Source: Salinicoccus carnicancri Crm
Lineage (GTDB): Bacteria > Bacillota > Bacilli > Staphylococcales > Salinicoccaceae
NCBI RefSeq assembly: GCF_000330705.1
Contig: NZ_ANAM01000006.1
Span: 186,001-250,000, forward strand
Direction of reading: 5' to 3'
Length of the DNA: 64,000 nucleotides
The notes beneath the pieces were generated by a model. That model was not told the origin of the DNA. It made no database searches and worked only from the letters and a program-made list of their open reading frames with translations. The position numbers were made by a program, and so were the translations under genes. Position 1 is the stretch's first letter. Every line of letters starts with the position of its first letter. This document shows, in pieces, positions 48,436 through 58,935 of the stretch.

Positions 48436-49373
48436 AAACTATCCGACTGTATTATCCATTAGACAACCTGCAGGAAGAACTGCAGGATTCAGCTGCTGCG
48501 ATCGGCTTTTTTGACGGTCTTCACAGAGGACATCAGGACGTTATAAATGAAATGATCGAGATTGCTGATGAAAAGGGGCTTAAAAAAGCGGTAATGACAT
48601 TTGATCCGCATCCATCAGTGGTGCTCAGTCCCAAAAAGCAGCGCACGACGTATCTCACCCCCCTTGATATCAAACTGGAAATGCTCGAGGGAATGGGCAT
48701 CGACTACTGTTTCATCATCAATTTTTCAAGTGCCTTTGCGTCACTGGAGCCTGATTATTTCGTTCAGGAGTACTTGATCGACAATAAGGTGAAGGAAGTG
48801 ATTGCCGGATTCGACTTCTCATATGGCCGCTATGGTAAAGGTGATATCGATGCACTCAGGGCTTATGATGATTTCGGTACGACTGCTGTTGCCAAACTGA
48901 CGACAGGTGATGAAAAGATTTCCACGACGAAGCTGAGGGAGGACCTGGCAAACTGCAGGCTCGAAGAGGTGAATGATGCCCTGGGCAGACCGTTTGAAGT
49001 GCAGGGGGTCGTGGTGCAGGGGGAAAAACGCGGACGTACGATAGGGTTTCCGACAGCAAACGTGGAACCGGAATACAGGTACCATCTGCCGGCAAAGGGC
49101 GTCTATGCTGTGACACTGAAACTCAACAATGAGGACGAAATCTATAAAGGTGTCTGCAATGTCGGCGTCAAACCCACCTTCCACGACAATATGTCGCGCG
49201 TATCGATCGAGGTGCATCTGTTTGATTTCAACCGGAGTATATACGGAGAAAATGTGACGGTGTACTGGCACAATTTCATCCGGGAAGAGCGGAAATTCTC
49301 AGGAATCGGGGAGCTGACCGCGCAAATCGGAAAAGATAAGGAAAAAGCGGTGGAACTGCTTGAAAATCTCTGA
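48432..49373 (+). CDS. ribF: Bifunctional riboflavin kinase / FMN adenylyltransferase
   Basis: RibF makes FMN and then FAD from riboflavin. The 313-residue protein has the N-terminal adenylyltransferase domain with GFFDGLHRGHQ and a C-terminal riboflavin kinase domain (about residues 185-310) with GRTIGFPTANVE. It overlaps truB by four bases, the standard truB-ribF arrangement. The rpsO promoter lies inside its last codons. Confidence 0.95.
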   Translation: MKTIRLYYPLDNLQEELQDSAAAIGFFDGLHRGHQDVINEMIEIADEKGLKKAVMTFDPHPSVVLSPKKQRTTYLTPLDIKLEMLEGMGIDYCFIINFSSAFASLEPDYFVQEYLIDNKVKEVIAGFDFSYGRYGKGDIDALRAYDDFGTTAVAKLTTGDEKISTTKLREDLANCRLEEVNDALGRPFEVQGVVVQGEKRGRTIGFPTANVEPEYRYHLPAKGVYAVTLKLNNEDEIYKGVCNVGVKPTFHDNMSRVSIEVHLFDFNRSIYGENVTVYWHNFIREERKFSGIGELTAQIGKDKEKAVELLENL

Positions 49374-49388
49374 CTTGTGCCGTATAAT
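49360..49388 (+). promoter_or_regulatory. Promoter of rpsO
   Basis: TTGAAA (49360-49365) and a perfect TATAAT (49383-49388) are 17 bases apart, inside the end of ribF and just after it. Confidence 0.8.
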
Positions 49389-49394
49389 GAATCA

Positions 49395-49458
49395 AGTGCC
49401 TTATCTTGGTGGACAGAGTCTCCGACATCCACTCGGATACAGGTGAACAACAATTAAA
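49395..49458 (+). promoter_or_regulatory. Leader of rpsO, possible S15-binding control element
   Basis: The roughly 78-base leader contains GTGGA/TCCAC pairing around AGAGTCTCCGACA and further short complementary stretches. S15 represses its own mRNA in several bacteria, through different structures in each group. I cannot confirm a specific fold by eye. Confidence 0.4.
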
Positions 49459-49472
49459 GGAGGCGTTTCTTA

Positions 49473-49742
49473 ATGGCAATTTCACAAGAACGCAAAAACG
49501 AACTTATCCAGGAATACCGTACACACGAATCCGACACAGGGTCACCTGAAGTGCAGATCGCTGTCCTGACAGCAGAAATCACTGCACTGAACGAACACCT
49601 TGGCACTCACAAGAAAGACCACCACTCAAGACGCGGTCTTCTTAAAATGGTAGGACGCAGGAAACACCTGCTCAACTATCTTCGTGAAAAAGATATTCAA
49701 AGATACCGTGAACTTATCGGAAGACTTGGTCTGCGCCGCTGA
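49473..49742 (+). CDS. rpsO: 30S ribosomal protein S15
   Basis: S15 nucleates the 30S platform. The 89-residue sequence shows the family segments [34 protein letters not shown] and the LRR end. An AAAGGAGG ribosome site is present. It has its own promoter and terminator and precedes pnp, as across bacteria. Confidence 0.97.
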   Translation: MAISQERKNELIQEYRTHESDTGSPEVQIAVLTAEITALNEHLGTHKKDHHSRRGLLKMVGRRKHLLNYLREKDIQRYRELIGRLGLRR

Positions 49743-49751
49743 TTCACGTCG

Positions 49752-49780
49752 GGCATATCCCTCGGGTATGCCTTTTTTTT
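49752..49780 (+). terminator. Rho-independent terminator after rpsO
   Basis: GGCATA-CCC pairs with GGG-TATGCC (one bulged T), followed by eight T. In other bacteria partial read-through here feeds pnp. Confidence 0.9.
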
Positions 49781-49801
49781 ATGTATATTTTTTTGCAAAA
49801 G

Positions 49802-49810
49802 TGATATGAT
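49802..49810 (+). promoter_or_regulatory. Candidate extended -10 promoter of pnp
   Basis: TGA precedes TATGAT (49805-49810), an extended -10. The -35 position has only a weak match. Confidence 0.4.
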
Positions 49811-49847
49811 TGAAATAAGCAGCCATACTAAGGAGAGTAGACAAATT

Positions 49848-51962
49848 ATGATAGAATCAACAAAAAAGGTATACGAAACACAGTGGGGCAGACATAAGCT
49901 CACAGTGGAATACGGTGAAGTTGCCAAACAGGCCAACGGCGCCGTATTGGTACGCTATGGGGAAACAGTGGTACTCAGTACCGCGACATCCTCGAAAGAG
50001 CCGAGGGATCTGCCCTTCTTTCCATTGACTGTGGCATATGAAGAGAAATTGTATGCTGCCGGTAAAATACCGGGCGGCTTCAATAAGCGTGAGGGGCGGC
50101 CGAGCGAAGAGGCGACACTGACGAGCCGCCTCATCGACCGCCCGATCAGACCTCTATTCCCGGATGGCTACAGACATGATATACAGGTCATGAATATTGT
50201 ATTATCCGTCGATCCCGATGCATCCCCGCAGATGGCGGCAATGCTTGGTGCTTCCATGGCACTCGGTGTGAGCGACATACCGTTCGACGGCCCGATTGCA
50301 GGTGTTACCGTCGGACTGGTTGATGGTGAATTCATCATCAATCCTTCAACTGAAGAGATGGAGAAATCCGAGATCGACCTGCAGGTGGCGGGCACGAAAG
50401 ATGCCGTGAACATGGTTGAAGCGGATGCCAAAGAAGTCAGTGAGGACATCATGCTCGAAGCAATCATGTTCGGCCACGCGAGCATCAGGGAGATGGTCGG
50501 CTTCCAGGAGGAGATACTTTCCCAGCTCGACATCGTCAAAAAGAGCTTCGAACTGCCGGAACAAAATGCCGCACTCACTGTGGACATGGAAGAGAAGGCG
50601 GAATCCATGGGCCTTTACAGTGCAATTCAGGATGCCGATAAACAAACACGTGAAGAAGCGATAAACGAAGCCAAGGACAGCATACTCCGCACACTGGATG
50701 AAGAAGCGGAAGACTATGAAGAGACATATGCCGAGGCGTCCGAAATCATTGAAAAGCTTCTGAAGAATGAAGTGCGCAGGCTGATCACTGACGAGAAAAT
50801 CCGCCCGGACGGCCGGGAGCCTTCAGAGATCAGACCGCTCAATTCACAGGTCGGGATACTGCCGAGGACGCACGGTTCAGGTCTGTTCACACGCGGTCAG
50901 ACCCAGGCATTGTCAATCGCCACCCTCGGTGCACTCGGGGAACATCAGATCATCGACGGTCTCGGTGTGGAGGAAAACAAACGCTATATGCACCACTATA
51001 ACTTCCCGAATTTCTCAGTCGGGGAGACAGGGCCGATCCGGGGGCCGGGCAGACGTGAAATCGGTCACGGTGCCCTTGGTGAACGTGCACTTCTGCAGGT
51101 CATCCCTGATGAAACGGTGTTTCCGTATACAATACGTGTCGTATCCGAAGTACTCGAATCAAATGGCTCCAGTTCACAGGCGTCCATATGCGGCTCCACA
51201 CTTGCCCTCATGGACGCCGGTGTGCCGATCAAGGCACCGGTTGCCGGTATTGCAATGGGGCTTGTCATGAATGATGACAAATATACGATTCTATCGGACA
51301 TCCAGGGCATGGAAGATGCATTGGGTGACATGGACTTCAAAGTTGCCGGGACAGAGAAGGGTATCACTGCCATTCAGATGGATATTAAGATCGAAGGGCT
51401 GAGCGAAGGTATCCTGAGAGAAGCGCTTGCACAGGCGCGTGAAGGCAGGGGCAGAATCCTTGAAAATATGCTGGCTACAATCAGCGGACCGCGGACCGAA
51501 CTGAGCAAATATGCACCCAAGGTGGAAGTTATGCATATCAATCCTGACAAGATCAGGGATGTCATTGGCCCAGGTGGTAAAAAAATCAATGAAATCATTG
51601 ATGAAACCGGCGCGAAACTCGACATTGAACAGGACGGCACAGTCTATATCGGGCACAGTGATTCTGCAATGATCGACCGGGCTAAGAAAATCATCGAGGA
51701 TCTCACACGCGTCGCCGAAGTCGGACAGGTCTATATGGGTGAAGTCAGACGCATTGAAAAATTCGGAGCATTCGTCAATCTGTTCCCGGGCAAAGATGCA
51801 CTGGTCCATATTTCACAGCTTGATAATAAACGTGTTGCAAAAGTTGAAGATGTGGTGAAAATCGGGGATAAATTCCTCGTGAAAGTGACGAATATTGATA
51901 ACCAGGGAAGAGTGAATGCATCAAGGAAGGAATTACTTGAAGACAAAAAGGAGAGTAATTAA
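49848..51962 (+). CDS. pnp: Polyribonucleotide nucleotidyltransferase (PNPase)
   Basis: PNPase degrades RNA from the 3' end using phosphate. The 704-residue protein has two RNase PH domains (with [17 protein letters not shown] and the active second domain with [17 protein letters not shown]), a KH domain ([20 protein letters not shown] in parts) and an S1 domain near the C-terminus. The ATG at 49848 follows AAGGAGAG; an ATG at 49806 is upstream of that site. A small unknown gene and RNase J2 follow. Confidence 0.97.
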   Translation: MIESTKKVYETQWGRHKLTVEYGEVAKQANGAVLVRYGETVVLSTATSSKEPRDLPFFPLTVAYEEKLYAAGKIPGGFNKREGRPSEEATLTSRLIDRPIRPLFPDGYRHDIQVMNIVLSVDPDASPQMAAMLGASMALGVSDIPFDGPIAGVTVGLVDGEFIINPSTEEMEKSEIDLQVAGTKDAVNMVEADAKEVSEDIMLEAIMFGHASIREMVGFQEEILSQLDIVKKSFELPEQNAALTVDMEEKAESMGLYSAIQDADKQTREEAINEAKDSILRTLDEEAEDYEETYAEASEIIEKLLKNEVRRLITDEKIRPDGREPSEIRPLNSQVGILPRTHGSGLFTRGQTQALSIATLGALGEHQIIDGLGVEENKRYMHHYNFPNFSVGETGPIRGPGRREIGHGALGERALLQVIPDETVFPYTIRVVSEVLESNGSSSQASICGSTLALMDAGVPIKAPVAGIAMGLVMNDDKYTILSDIQGMEDALGDMDFKVAGTEKGITAIQMDIKIEGLSEGILREALAQAREGRGRILENMLATISGPRTELSKYAPKVEVMHINPDKIRDVIGPGGKKINEIIDETGAKLDIEQDGTVYIGHSDSAMIDRAKKIIEDLTRVAEVGQVYMGEVRRIEKFGAFVNLFPGKDALVHISQLDNKRVAKVEDVVKIGDKFLVKVTNIDNQGRVNASRKELLEDKKESN

Positions 51963-51963
51963 T

Positions 51964-52221
51964 GTGATTTTCGATAGAATAGAGCTCAATGGCACCGAAT
52001 ATGACATTACCGGACAGCTGAGAATCAAAGAGGATAACGAAGTGAAAATCATTTTTGATGACCTGATGTTCAGCAATACTCTGAAGGAAATGGCAAATAA
52101 AAAAGAAAAAGCGGATTCTCTCGTTTTAAAAAACAGCGAGGAAACAAGATACGATACGAAAAATGTATACGTGTCCCACCTTACGATTGATGGTGAACAT
52201 TATCATGCCACTTTCAAGTAG
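51964..52221 (+). CDS. Small protein of unknown function between pnp and rnjB
   Basis: I do not recognise this gene. The proposed 85-residue protein begins at GTG, one base after the pnp stop, with an AAAGGAGAG ribosome site 9-10 bases upstream that lies inside pnp. It is mixed-charge, with no signal peptide or membrane segment, and beta-rich by eye (RIELNGTEYDITGQL, YVSHLTIDGEHYHATF), with a central Lys/Glu-rich helix. rnjB follows after 18 bases with its own AGGAGG. Staphylococcal genomes I know have no gene here. Its place among RNA-decay genes suggests, but does not show, a related role. Confidence 0.6.
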   Translation: MIFDRIELNGTEYDITGQLRIKEDNEVKIIFDDLMFSNTLKEMANKKEKADSLVLKNSEETRYDTKNVYVSHLTIDGEHYHATFK

Positions 52222-52239
52222 GATTTAGGAGGAAATATT

Positions 52240-53913
52240 TTGAATGCATCAAAAAAAGAAAAGGCGAATATACAGATAATCCCCCTCGGCGGTGTCGGCG
52301 AAATCGCCAAAAACATGTACATTGTAGAAGTGGACGAGGAAATGTTTATACTCGATGCGGGGCTGATGTTCCCCGAGGACGAGATGCTCGGGGTCGATAT
52401 AGTCATACCGGACATTTCCTACGTCCGTGAAAACAAACACAGGCTGAAGGGTATATTCCTTTCCCACGGGCACGAGGATTCAATCGGAGCAATACCTTAC
52501 ATCATCGAAGAGCTGAACGCCCCGATATATGGTTCCAAGCTTACCCTCGCACTTGTCAAAGACAGGCTCAGGGCAAAGGGTGTAAACAAGAAGTTCAAGT
52601 TTTATACAATCAACAGCAAATCCCGTATGAAATTCAAGAATGCCGAAATGGTCTTTTTTGAAACAAGCCACAGTATTCCTGATTCATATGGCGTCAGTGT
52701 CGAAACGAAATACGGTTCCATCGTCTACACGGGGGAATTCAAGTTCGACCAGAGCCTGAAGGGTGATTACGGCTATAACATGGCAAAGATGTATGACATT
52801 GCACAAAAAGATATTCTTGCATTGATAAGCGACTCGACCGAAGCGGAAAAGCGCGGCTACAACACACCGGAAAATGTTATTGAAGAGCATATCCTGGACG
52901 GATTCGCCAAAGCGCAGGGCCGCGTCATCGTTTCATGCTACGCATCCAATTTTGTACGCATCCAGCAGGTTCTGACGAATGCCGCCAAGACGAACAGGAA
53001 AGTATCTTTCCTCGGCAGGACCCTTGAGAATTCCTTCAAGGTTGCACGGAACATGGGCTTCTTCGATATTCCGGAAGGACTGCTCGTGCCCAGCCATGAA
53101 ATAGAAAACTACCCGGACAATGAGGTGGTCATCGTTGCCACAGGGTCACAGGGTGAACCGATAGAGGCCCTTGGTATCATGTCGCGCGGCCAACATGAAG
53201 TGACGAATATAAAAGAGGGAGATATCGTCTATATCCTGACGACACCTTCTTCCAATATGGAAGTCGTGCTGTACAGCACGATGAATGAATTGGTGAAAGC
53301 CGGCGCTTCGCTTGTCACGCCTGAACAGAACATACATGCATCCGGCCACGGTCTTAGTGAAGAGTTGAAAATGATGCTCAATGTCATGAATCCCACTTAT
53401 TTCATCCCGGTACAGGGTGAATTCAAAATGCAGATTGCCCATGCCAGATTGGCGGCGGAATCCGGTGTGCTGCCGGAAAACATCTTCCTGCTTGAAAAAG
53501 GGGACGTTGCCTCCTACGACGGCAAGCAGATGATCAGTGCTGAAAAAGTGGCCGCGGGCAATGTACTGATTGATGGAAGCGGCGTGGGCGATGTCGGCAA
53601 TATTGTCCTCCGTGACAGAAGGTTGCTCAGTGAGGATGGTATCTTCATCGCCGTCATCACAATCGATCCAAAAGAACGGAGGATTATGGCGGGGCCGGAG
53701 ATCCAATCAAGAGGTTTCGTCTACGTGAAAGAAAGCGAGGATCTCCTGAAAGATGCAGAGGAACGTGTATACAATATCGTGCTCGATTCATTGGATGAAA
53801 AGAAACTGGAGTGGAGTACGCTCAAACAGAGCATCCGCGACGACCTCGGCAAGTATCTGTATGAAAATACGAAACGCCGCCCGATGATCATTCCAATCAT
53901 ATCTGAAATATAA
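52240..53913 (+). CDS. rnjB: Ribonuclease J2
   Basis: RNase J2 pairs with RNase J1 in mRNA decay and rRNA processing. The 557-residue protein is a metallo-beta-lactamase/beta-CASP enzyme closely matching staphylococcal J2. The metal motif reads HGHEDS, not the HxHxDH of J1, as expected for the weakly active or structural J2 subunit; the C-terminal [13 protein letters not shown] is well conserved. The start is TTG after AGGAGGAAA. It lies after pnp, as in S. aureus. Confidence 0.93.
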   Translation: MNASKKEKANIQIIPLGGVGEIAKNMYIVEVDEEMFILDAGLMFPEDEMLGVDIVIPDISYVRENKHRLKGIFLSHGHEDSIGAIPYIIEELNAPIYGSKLTLALVKDRLRAKGVNKKFKFYTINSKSRMKFKNAEMVFFETSHSIPDSYGVSVETKYGSIVYTGEFKFDQSLKGDYGYNMAKMYDIAQKDILALISDSTEAEKRGYNTPENVIEEHILDGFAKAQGRVIVSCYASNFVRIQQVLTNAAKTNRKVSFLGRTLENSFKVARNMGFFDIPEGLLVPSHEIENYPDNEVVIVATGSQGEPIEALGIMSRGQHEVTNIKEGDIVYILTTPSSNMEVVLYSTMNELVKAGASLVTPEQNIHASGHGLSEELKMMLNVMNPTYFIPVQGEFKMQIAHARLAAESGVLPENIFLLEKGDVASYDGKQMISAEKVAAGNVLIDGSGVGDVGNIVLRDRRLLSEDGIFIAVITIDPKERRIMAGPEIQSRGFVYVKESEDLLKDAEERVYNIVLDSLDEKKLEWSTLKQSIRDDLGKYLYENTKRRPMIIPIISEI

Positions 53914-53917
53914 AATC

Positions 53918-53945
53918 ATGAGACTGTCAATCCCGGCAGTCTCAT
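53918..53945 (+). terminator. Possible terminator after rnjB
   Basis: ATGAGACTG (53918-53926) pairs with CAGTCTCAT (53937-53945). The tail is TATAAAT, so termination may be weak. Confidence 0.5.
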
Positions 53946-53968
53946 TATAAATCTGAGAGGAGCATAGC

Positions 53969-56386
53969 ATGGCACGAAAGCGAAAAAAGACGACGAAAAC
54001 GAAAAGGAAACGAAATAATAGGAGCTACTATTCCATTTCCGCTTTCATTCTCATCGTCATCCTGTTCATAACCATTTTCCAACTGGGTGTCGTGGGTGCA
54101 TACATAGATGCGCTCTTTGCCTACCTCTTCGGTACAAGCAGGTATTTTACATACCTGATACTGTTTCTGGCAGGAATATATCTTGCTGCGGAGCAGAAAA
54201 TCCCGTTCACGAGAAGGATGGGCGGGTATCTTCTGCTGCAGTTCGGCCTGCTGTTTTTATTCCATTCGCTGCTCTATCTCATGAACCGTGAGCGGATAGA
54301 GAACTATTTCACTCTAGGTGAAACGATTGAAACAATCCAGGCTGACGGAATCATGCATTTCTTCGGCGGCGGCATCATCGGCCAGCTGCTGTTCCAGTTT
54401 TCTTCAACCAGTGTCTCATTGATCGGCACATTCATCCTTGGCCTGATATTCATCTATTTCAGCTATCTGATCATCACTTCAAAGGATATTGAACAGGCGC
54501 TTGCAAAAGACCTTGCAAACTTTGGGAAGGGTCTCAGGCAGATCAGCCTTCTCATCGCCCAGGGAACTGTAAAGGCGGGCCACGGTTTAAAACAACTTTT
54601 CGGCCTGCTGTTCGAAGGAAGGAAGGAGCAGAAAGCTGCAGCCGGTCATGAGACGGCCGTGAAGACAGGGGGAAATCGCAAAAATGAGAAGGCAGACTCG
54701 CAAAAGGACGGCCAGTTGCCTAAAAACATCGATGATTTCGAGCCGGATGAGTCTCTTATCGAGGATATGAATGCATTTGAGCCGGAAGTAAGGCCGGATG
54801 CTCCGCCGGAGAAGAGAGAGACGGAGAAGGACACACTCACTTCATCCAAGATTGATACTGAAAGCAGCGAACCGCAAAAGATCGAATATGAATCTGAGGA
54901 TCCTGCTTCTATGCCTGATGAAGCCGGTATGGCGCCTGATGGAGAAGGCGAAATCGAAACTTTCGATGAAGGCGAACTGAATGCACTGAAACAGTATGAA
55001 CTGCCGGGCCTCACGATGCTCAGGGATGCTGAATCGACCGAGAAGGTAAGCAACAAAGAGGTGCTTAAGCAGGGCAGGATACTTGAGGAGACTCTCAAGA
55101 ACTTCGGTGTAAATGCCAAAGTGTCAAAAATCAGGATCGGTCCTGCGGTAACGCAGTTCGAAATCCAGCCGGACATCGGTGTGAAAGTCAGCAAGATTAT
55201 CAATCTGCAGAACGATATTGCACTGAGTCTCGCTGCAAAGGATATACGTATCGAAGCGCCCATCCCTGGCAAATCCGCCGTGGGCATCGAAGTGCCGAAT
55301 TCCGTCATCAGCATGGTGACCCTGAGGGAGGTGCTCAAGCGGAAGAATTCCGGAAACCTGCTTGAAGTTGCGCTGGGAAAAGATATTTCAGGCAGTCCGA
55401 TCACCGCCGAACTGAACAAGATGCCCCACCTGCTTGTTGCCGGTGCCACCGGCAGCGGTAAATCCGTATGTATTAACGGCATCATCATCAGCCTTTTGAT
55501 GAAGGCGAAGCCGCATGAAGTCAAATTGATGATGATCGACCCGAAAATGGTGGAGCTCAATGTCTACAATGGCATTCCGCACCTCCTGTCACCGGTAGTG
55601 ACGAACCCGCAGAAAGCGAGCGATGCACTGGAGCGGATCGTAAGCGAAATGGAGCGCAGGTATGACCTGTTCTCCCATTCGGGCACAAGGAATATCGAAG
55701 CGTATAACCAGTATCTGGAAAGGGAAAGTGAAGATCCTGAGAAGGTTCAGAAACTCCCGTATATCGTAGTGATCATCGATGAGCTTGCCGACCTGATGAT
55801 GGTGGCTTCGAAAGATGTGGAGGCATCGATCACCCGGATTGCCCAGATGGCACGGGCAGCAGGGATCCATCTGATCATCGCGACCCAAAGACCGTCTGTC
55901 GACGTAATTACTGGTATAATCAAAGCAAACATCCCGTCAAGGATAGCCTTCAGTGTCAGTTCTTCAACAGATTCCAGGACAATCATCGATGCACAGGGGG
56001 CAGAGAAACTTCTCGGACGCGGGGACATGCTGTTCCTGCCTTCTGGAAGATCCAAGCCGCTCCGTGTGCAGGGGGCGTTCCTCTCTGATGATGAAGTGAC
56101 GGATATCGTCGAATATATCACCGGTCAGATGAAGGCCAACTACGAGAAATCGATCATGAACAAACCGGTTGAGAAAGCACCGGTGGAATCAGAAGATGAA
56201 CTTTATCCGGATGCCAAATGGTTTGTCATAGAAGAACAGCGGGCAAGTGCATCACTGCTGCAGCGTCAGTTCAGAATAGGCTACAACCGTGCAGCGCGTC
56301 TTGTGGATGACCTGGAGGCAAACGGTGTCATCGGACCGAGCAGCGGAAGCAAACCCCGCAGCGTGCTGATAGAGAATGAAGAGTGA
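53969..56386 (+). CDS. ftsK: DNA translocase FtsK/SpoIIIE
   Basis: FtsK pumps chromosomal DNA through the closing septum. The 805-residue protein has a very basic N-terminus, four or five membrane helices (about residues 22-170), an acidic linker, and the motor domain with Walker A GATGSGKS (492-499) and Walker [13 protein letters not shown]. The C-terminal gamma winged helix ([21 protein letters not shown]) reads KOPS-type sites. The ATG follows GAGAGGAG. Confidence 0.95.
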   Translation: MARKRKKTTKTKRKRNNRSYYSISAFILIVILFITIFQLGVVGAYIDALFAYLFGTSRYFTYLILFLAGIYLAAEQKIPFTRRMGGYLLLQFGLLFLFHSLLYLMNRERIENYFTLGETIETIQADGIMHFFGGGIIGQLLFQFSSTSVSLIGTFILGLIFIYFSYLIITSKDIEQALAKDLANFGKGLRQISLLIAQGTVKAGHGLKQLFGLLFEGRKEQKAAAGHETAVKTGGNRKNEKADSQKDGQLPKNIDDFEPDESLIEDMNAFEPEVRPDAPPEKRETEKDTLTSSKIDTESSEPQKIEYESEDPASMPDEAGMAPDGEGEIETFDEGELNALKQYELPGLTMLRDAESTEKVSNKEVLKQGRILEETLKNFGVNAKVSKIRIGPAVTQFEIQPDIGVKVSKIINLQNDIALSLAAKDIRIEAPIPGKSAVGIEVPNSVISMVTLREVLKRKNSGNLLEVALGKDISGSPITAELNKMPHLLVAGATGSGKSVCINGIIISLLMKAKPHEVKLMMIDPKMVELNVYNGIPHLLSPVVTNPQKASDALERIVSEMERRYDLFSHSGTRNIEAYNQYLERESEDPEKVQKLPYIVVIIDELADLMMVASKDVEASITRIAQMARAAGIHLIIATQRPSVDVITGIIKANIPSRIAFSVSSSTDSRTIIDAQGAEKLLGRGDMLFLPSGRSKPLRVQGAFLSDDEVTDIVEYITGQMKANYEKSIMNKPVEKAPVESEDELYPDAKWFVIEEQRASASLLQRQFRIGYNRAARLVDDLEANGVIGPSSGSKPRSVLIENEE

Positions 56387-56396
56387 GGAGCATATC

Positions 56397-57671
56397 ATGT
56401 ATAACATCACTAAAAATGAAGTGAATCATATACCTGCTGTAATCATCAATACCGACAAGTTCAAGACGATCACCATCCAGCTGCATTTCAGGAGCCGCCT
56501 GGAACGGGCAAGGGTGACAAAGCGCAATCTGCTTTCACGCATGATGGTGAAGCGGACCATGCGTCATCAATCCGAAGCGGAACTTTTGAATCACCTTGCC
56601 CATTATTACGGTGCCCATCTGACGACGAATGTCGGACGTAAGGGGCAGGATCATATAGTCACATTCAGCATGGAATTCGTAAACGACAAATTCATAAGGG
56701 AGGATCTGGACATACCGCATGAAATGTGCAGGGTGCTGAAGGATATGCTCAGGGCACCTTTCAATTACGATGAAGAGACCAGGGGGTTTTTCGAGCGTGA
56801 AAAGCGCCTGTATAAAAACAGGCTGAAGAGTATGAAGGACAACCGTGCACAGTCAAGTTTCCAGGCGATGGTCGATACGATGTTTGCGGACGAAGACTAT
56901 AAGTACCTCTCCCATGGTGTATTGGAGGATGTGGATGACATTACACTCCAGGACCTGAAAGAAGAGCATGCGGAAATGATGGCCGGTGATGACCTGGTCA
57001 TAATGACCGCAGGCAGTGTGGAGGAATCCACCATGCTTGATAACCTTTCGCTCATCCATGAAAGGGAACAGGCGAAAGAGGTGGATCACGAGCCGTATGC
57101 CTACAGGGCGGTAACGGAAGTGAAACGGGCATCCGACACTCAGAAAATCGAACAGGCCAAGCTCAACATGGGCTTCCGGGCAAAACTGGGTTCACCGGAA
57201 TCCCATATGGCGTTCAATGTGCTCAACCAGATGTTCGGCGGCACAGCTTCCTCGTATCTATTCCGCAACATCCGGGAAAAAGAGAGCCTTGCATATCAGA
57301 TCAGCTCCCAGACAGATATGAGGAACGGCTATATGTTTGTCATGGGCGGGGTGGATGCTGAAAATGTGGAAAAGGCCGAGGCAGGTATACTTGAAGAGCT
57401 CGACCGTTTCAGAAAAGGTGATTTCGAAGATGCCTTCATGGATGAGATCAAAGGTATGATGCGTGTGAACAGAAAAGAAGTAATGGATAAGCCGAAAGGT
57501 CTGATTGCACTCGAGTACAACCAGCTTCTCAAAAAGCCGGATACCCCGTCGTGGGAAGCGCAGCTCGAGCGCGTGGATCGTGAACTGATCATAGAAATAA
57601 GTAACAGAATCCAACTGGATACTGTATATGTACTGACGAGGAGGGATGAAGATGCAGACGCGGGAGTATAA
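56397..57671 (+). CDS. ymfF: M16 family protease-like protein, YmfF type
   Basis: This 424-residue protein has the M16 metalloprotease fold but no HXXEH zinc motif, as in YmfF of B. subtilis, which pairs with the HXXEH-bearing YmfH. The C-terminal half with MFGGTASSYLFRNIREKESLAYQI is typical. The ATG at 56397 follows GAGGAG; the ATG at 56376 lies upstream, inside ftsK. The role is poorly known; M16B pairs usually degrade peptides. It overlaps ymfH by 20 bases. Confidence 0.85.
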   Translation: MYNITKNEVNHIPAVIINTDKFKTITIQLHFRSRLERARVTKRNLLSRMMVKRTMRHQSEAELLNHLAHYYGAHLTTNVGRKGQDHIVTFSMEFVNDKFIREDLDIPHEMCRVLKDMLRAPFNYDEETRGFFEREKRLYKNRLKSMKDNRAQSSFQAMVDTMFADEDYKYLSHGVLEDVDDITLQDLKEEHAEMMAGDDLVIMTAGSVEESTMLDNLSLIHEREQAKEVDHEPYAYRAVTEVKRASDTQKIEQAKLNMGFRAKLGSPESHMAFNVLNQMFGGTASSYLFRNIREKESLAYQISSQTDMRNGYMFVMGGVDAENVEKAEAGILEELDRFRKGDFEDAFMDEIKGMMRVNRKEVMDKPKGLIALEYNQLLKKPDTPSWEAQLERVDRELIIEISNRIQLDTVYVLTRRDEDADAGV

Positions 57672-58935
57672 TGGCATAGATGAAAAAGTGTACAGTCATA
57701 CATGCAGTAACGGGCTGGAGATTTTCATCATTCCAAAGCGCGGCTACAGCAAAAAGTTTGCGACCTATACAACAAAATACGGATCCATGGATGATTTTTT
57801 CCGTGTGGACGGCAGTGAATTCATGGTTCCGGACGGCATTGCACATTTTCTTGAGCATAAAATGTTCGAAAAAGAGGATGGCGATGTATTCAACCTGTTT
57901 TCGAAGCACGGTGCGAATGCCAATGCATTCACTTCATATGACCGTACATCCTATCTGTTCAGCACGACAGAAGATTTCATCAAAAACCTGGATTTGCTCA
58001 TGAACATGGTGGAGCAGCCGTATTTCACCGATGAAACGGTGGCGCGTGAAGTTGGCATCATCAACGAAGAGATAAAGATGTATCAGGATAATCCCGGATA
58101 CAGACTCTATTTTGAAACGCTCAATCAGATGTATCATGAACTCCCTGTCAAAACGGACATTGCAGGAACACTCGAATCCATCAGTGAGATTACAAAAGAG
58201 CACCTGTTCAAATGCCATTCGACTTTCTATCACCCGTCCAACATGGTGATGATCCTGGTCGGGGATCTTGATGCGGAAGCATTGATTTCACATATCGAGG
58301 ATCACCAGGAGAGCCGCGGCATCACACATATTCCATCCATTGAACGGCTGCTGCCCGCCGAGCCTGCCGATATTGCAATGAAGCATAAAGTACTTGAGAT
58401 GGACGTCCAGGACACGAAAGTGATGATAGGTTTCAAGAAGCGGCAGAATCTGGCGGATGCATCCGACCGCCTTCTCCGCGACCTTTCGATGATGTTTGCA
58501 CTTGATATGGTATTCGGGGAGCAGTCACCCTATTATTATGAACTCATGGATGCCGGGCTGATAGATGATTCCTTCAGCTTCAGCCATATTGAAGAAAAAT
58601 CATTTGCACATACTTTACTGACCTCCACAACAGAGGAACCGGAGAAGTTGGCAGAACGTGTGAGTGAGATCATCAGTGAGGTGAGCGCTGGGGAATTCTT
58701 CACTGAAGAAAAACTTTCCAACCAGAAACGGGAAGTACTCGGTGACTATCTGTCCAGTCTGAACTCGCCTGAGTACATTGCAAATCAATTCACCAAGTAC
58801 CACCTTGACGGCTATGATCTGTACAGGCTGCCTGAAATCATAGAGAGCATCACCCCGGATGATGCCAGAAAACACTTTATCGATGTCATGGACCCGGATA
58901 AAATGGTAGAGTGTATATTGAAACCGCATGGCTAG
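57652..58935 (+). CDS. ymfH: M16 family zinc protease, YmfH type
   Basis: The 427-residue protein has the inverted zinc motif HFLEH at residues 65-69, with the distal glutamate in GIINEEIKMY, so it is the catalytic partner of YmfF. The ATG at 57652 is about six bases from GAGGAGGG; the ATG at 57646 abuts that site. Its substrate is not known from sequence. It is part of the ymfF-ymfH-ymfI-ymfK-rodZ-pgsA series, overlapping ymfI by eight bases. Confidence 0.87.
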   Translation: MQTREYNGIDEKVYSHTCSNGLEIFIIPKRGYSKKFATYTTKYGSMDDFFRVDGSEFMVPDGIAHFLEHKMFEKEDGDVFNLFSKHGANANAFTSYDRTSYLFSTTEDFIKNLDLLMNMVEQPYFTDETVAREVGIINEEIKMYQDNPGYRLYFETLNQMYHELPVKTDIAGTLESISEITKEHLFKCHSTFYHPSNMVMILVGDLDAEALISHIEDHQESRGITHIPSIERLLPAEPADIAMKHKVLEMDVQDTKVMIGFKKRQNLADASDRLLRDLSMMFALDMVFGEQSPYYYELMDAGLIDDSFSFSHIEEKSFAHTLLTSTTEEPEKLAERVSEIISEVSAGEFFTEEKLSNQKREVLGDYLSSLNSPEYIANQFTKYHLDGYDLYRLPEIIESITPDDARKHFIDVMDPDKMVECILKPHG

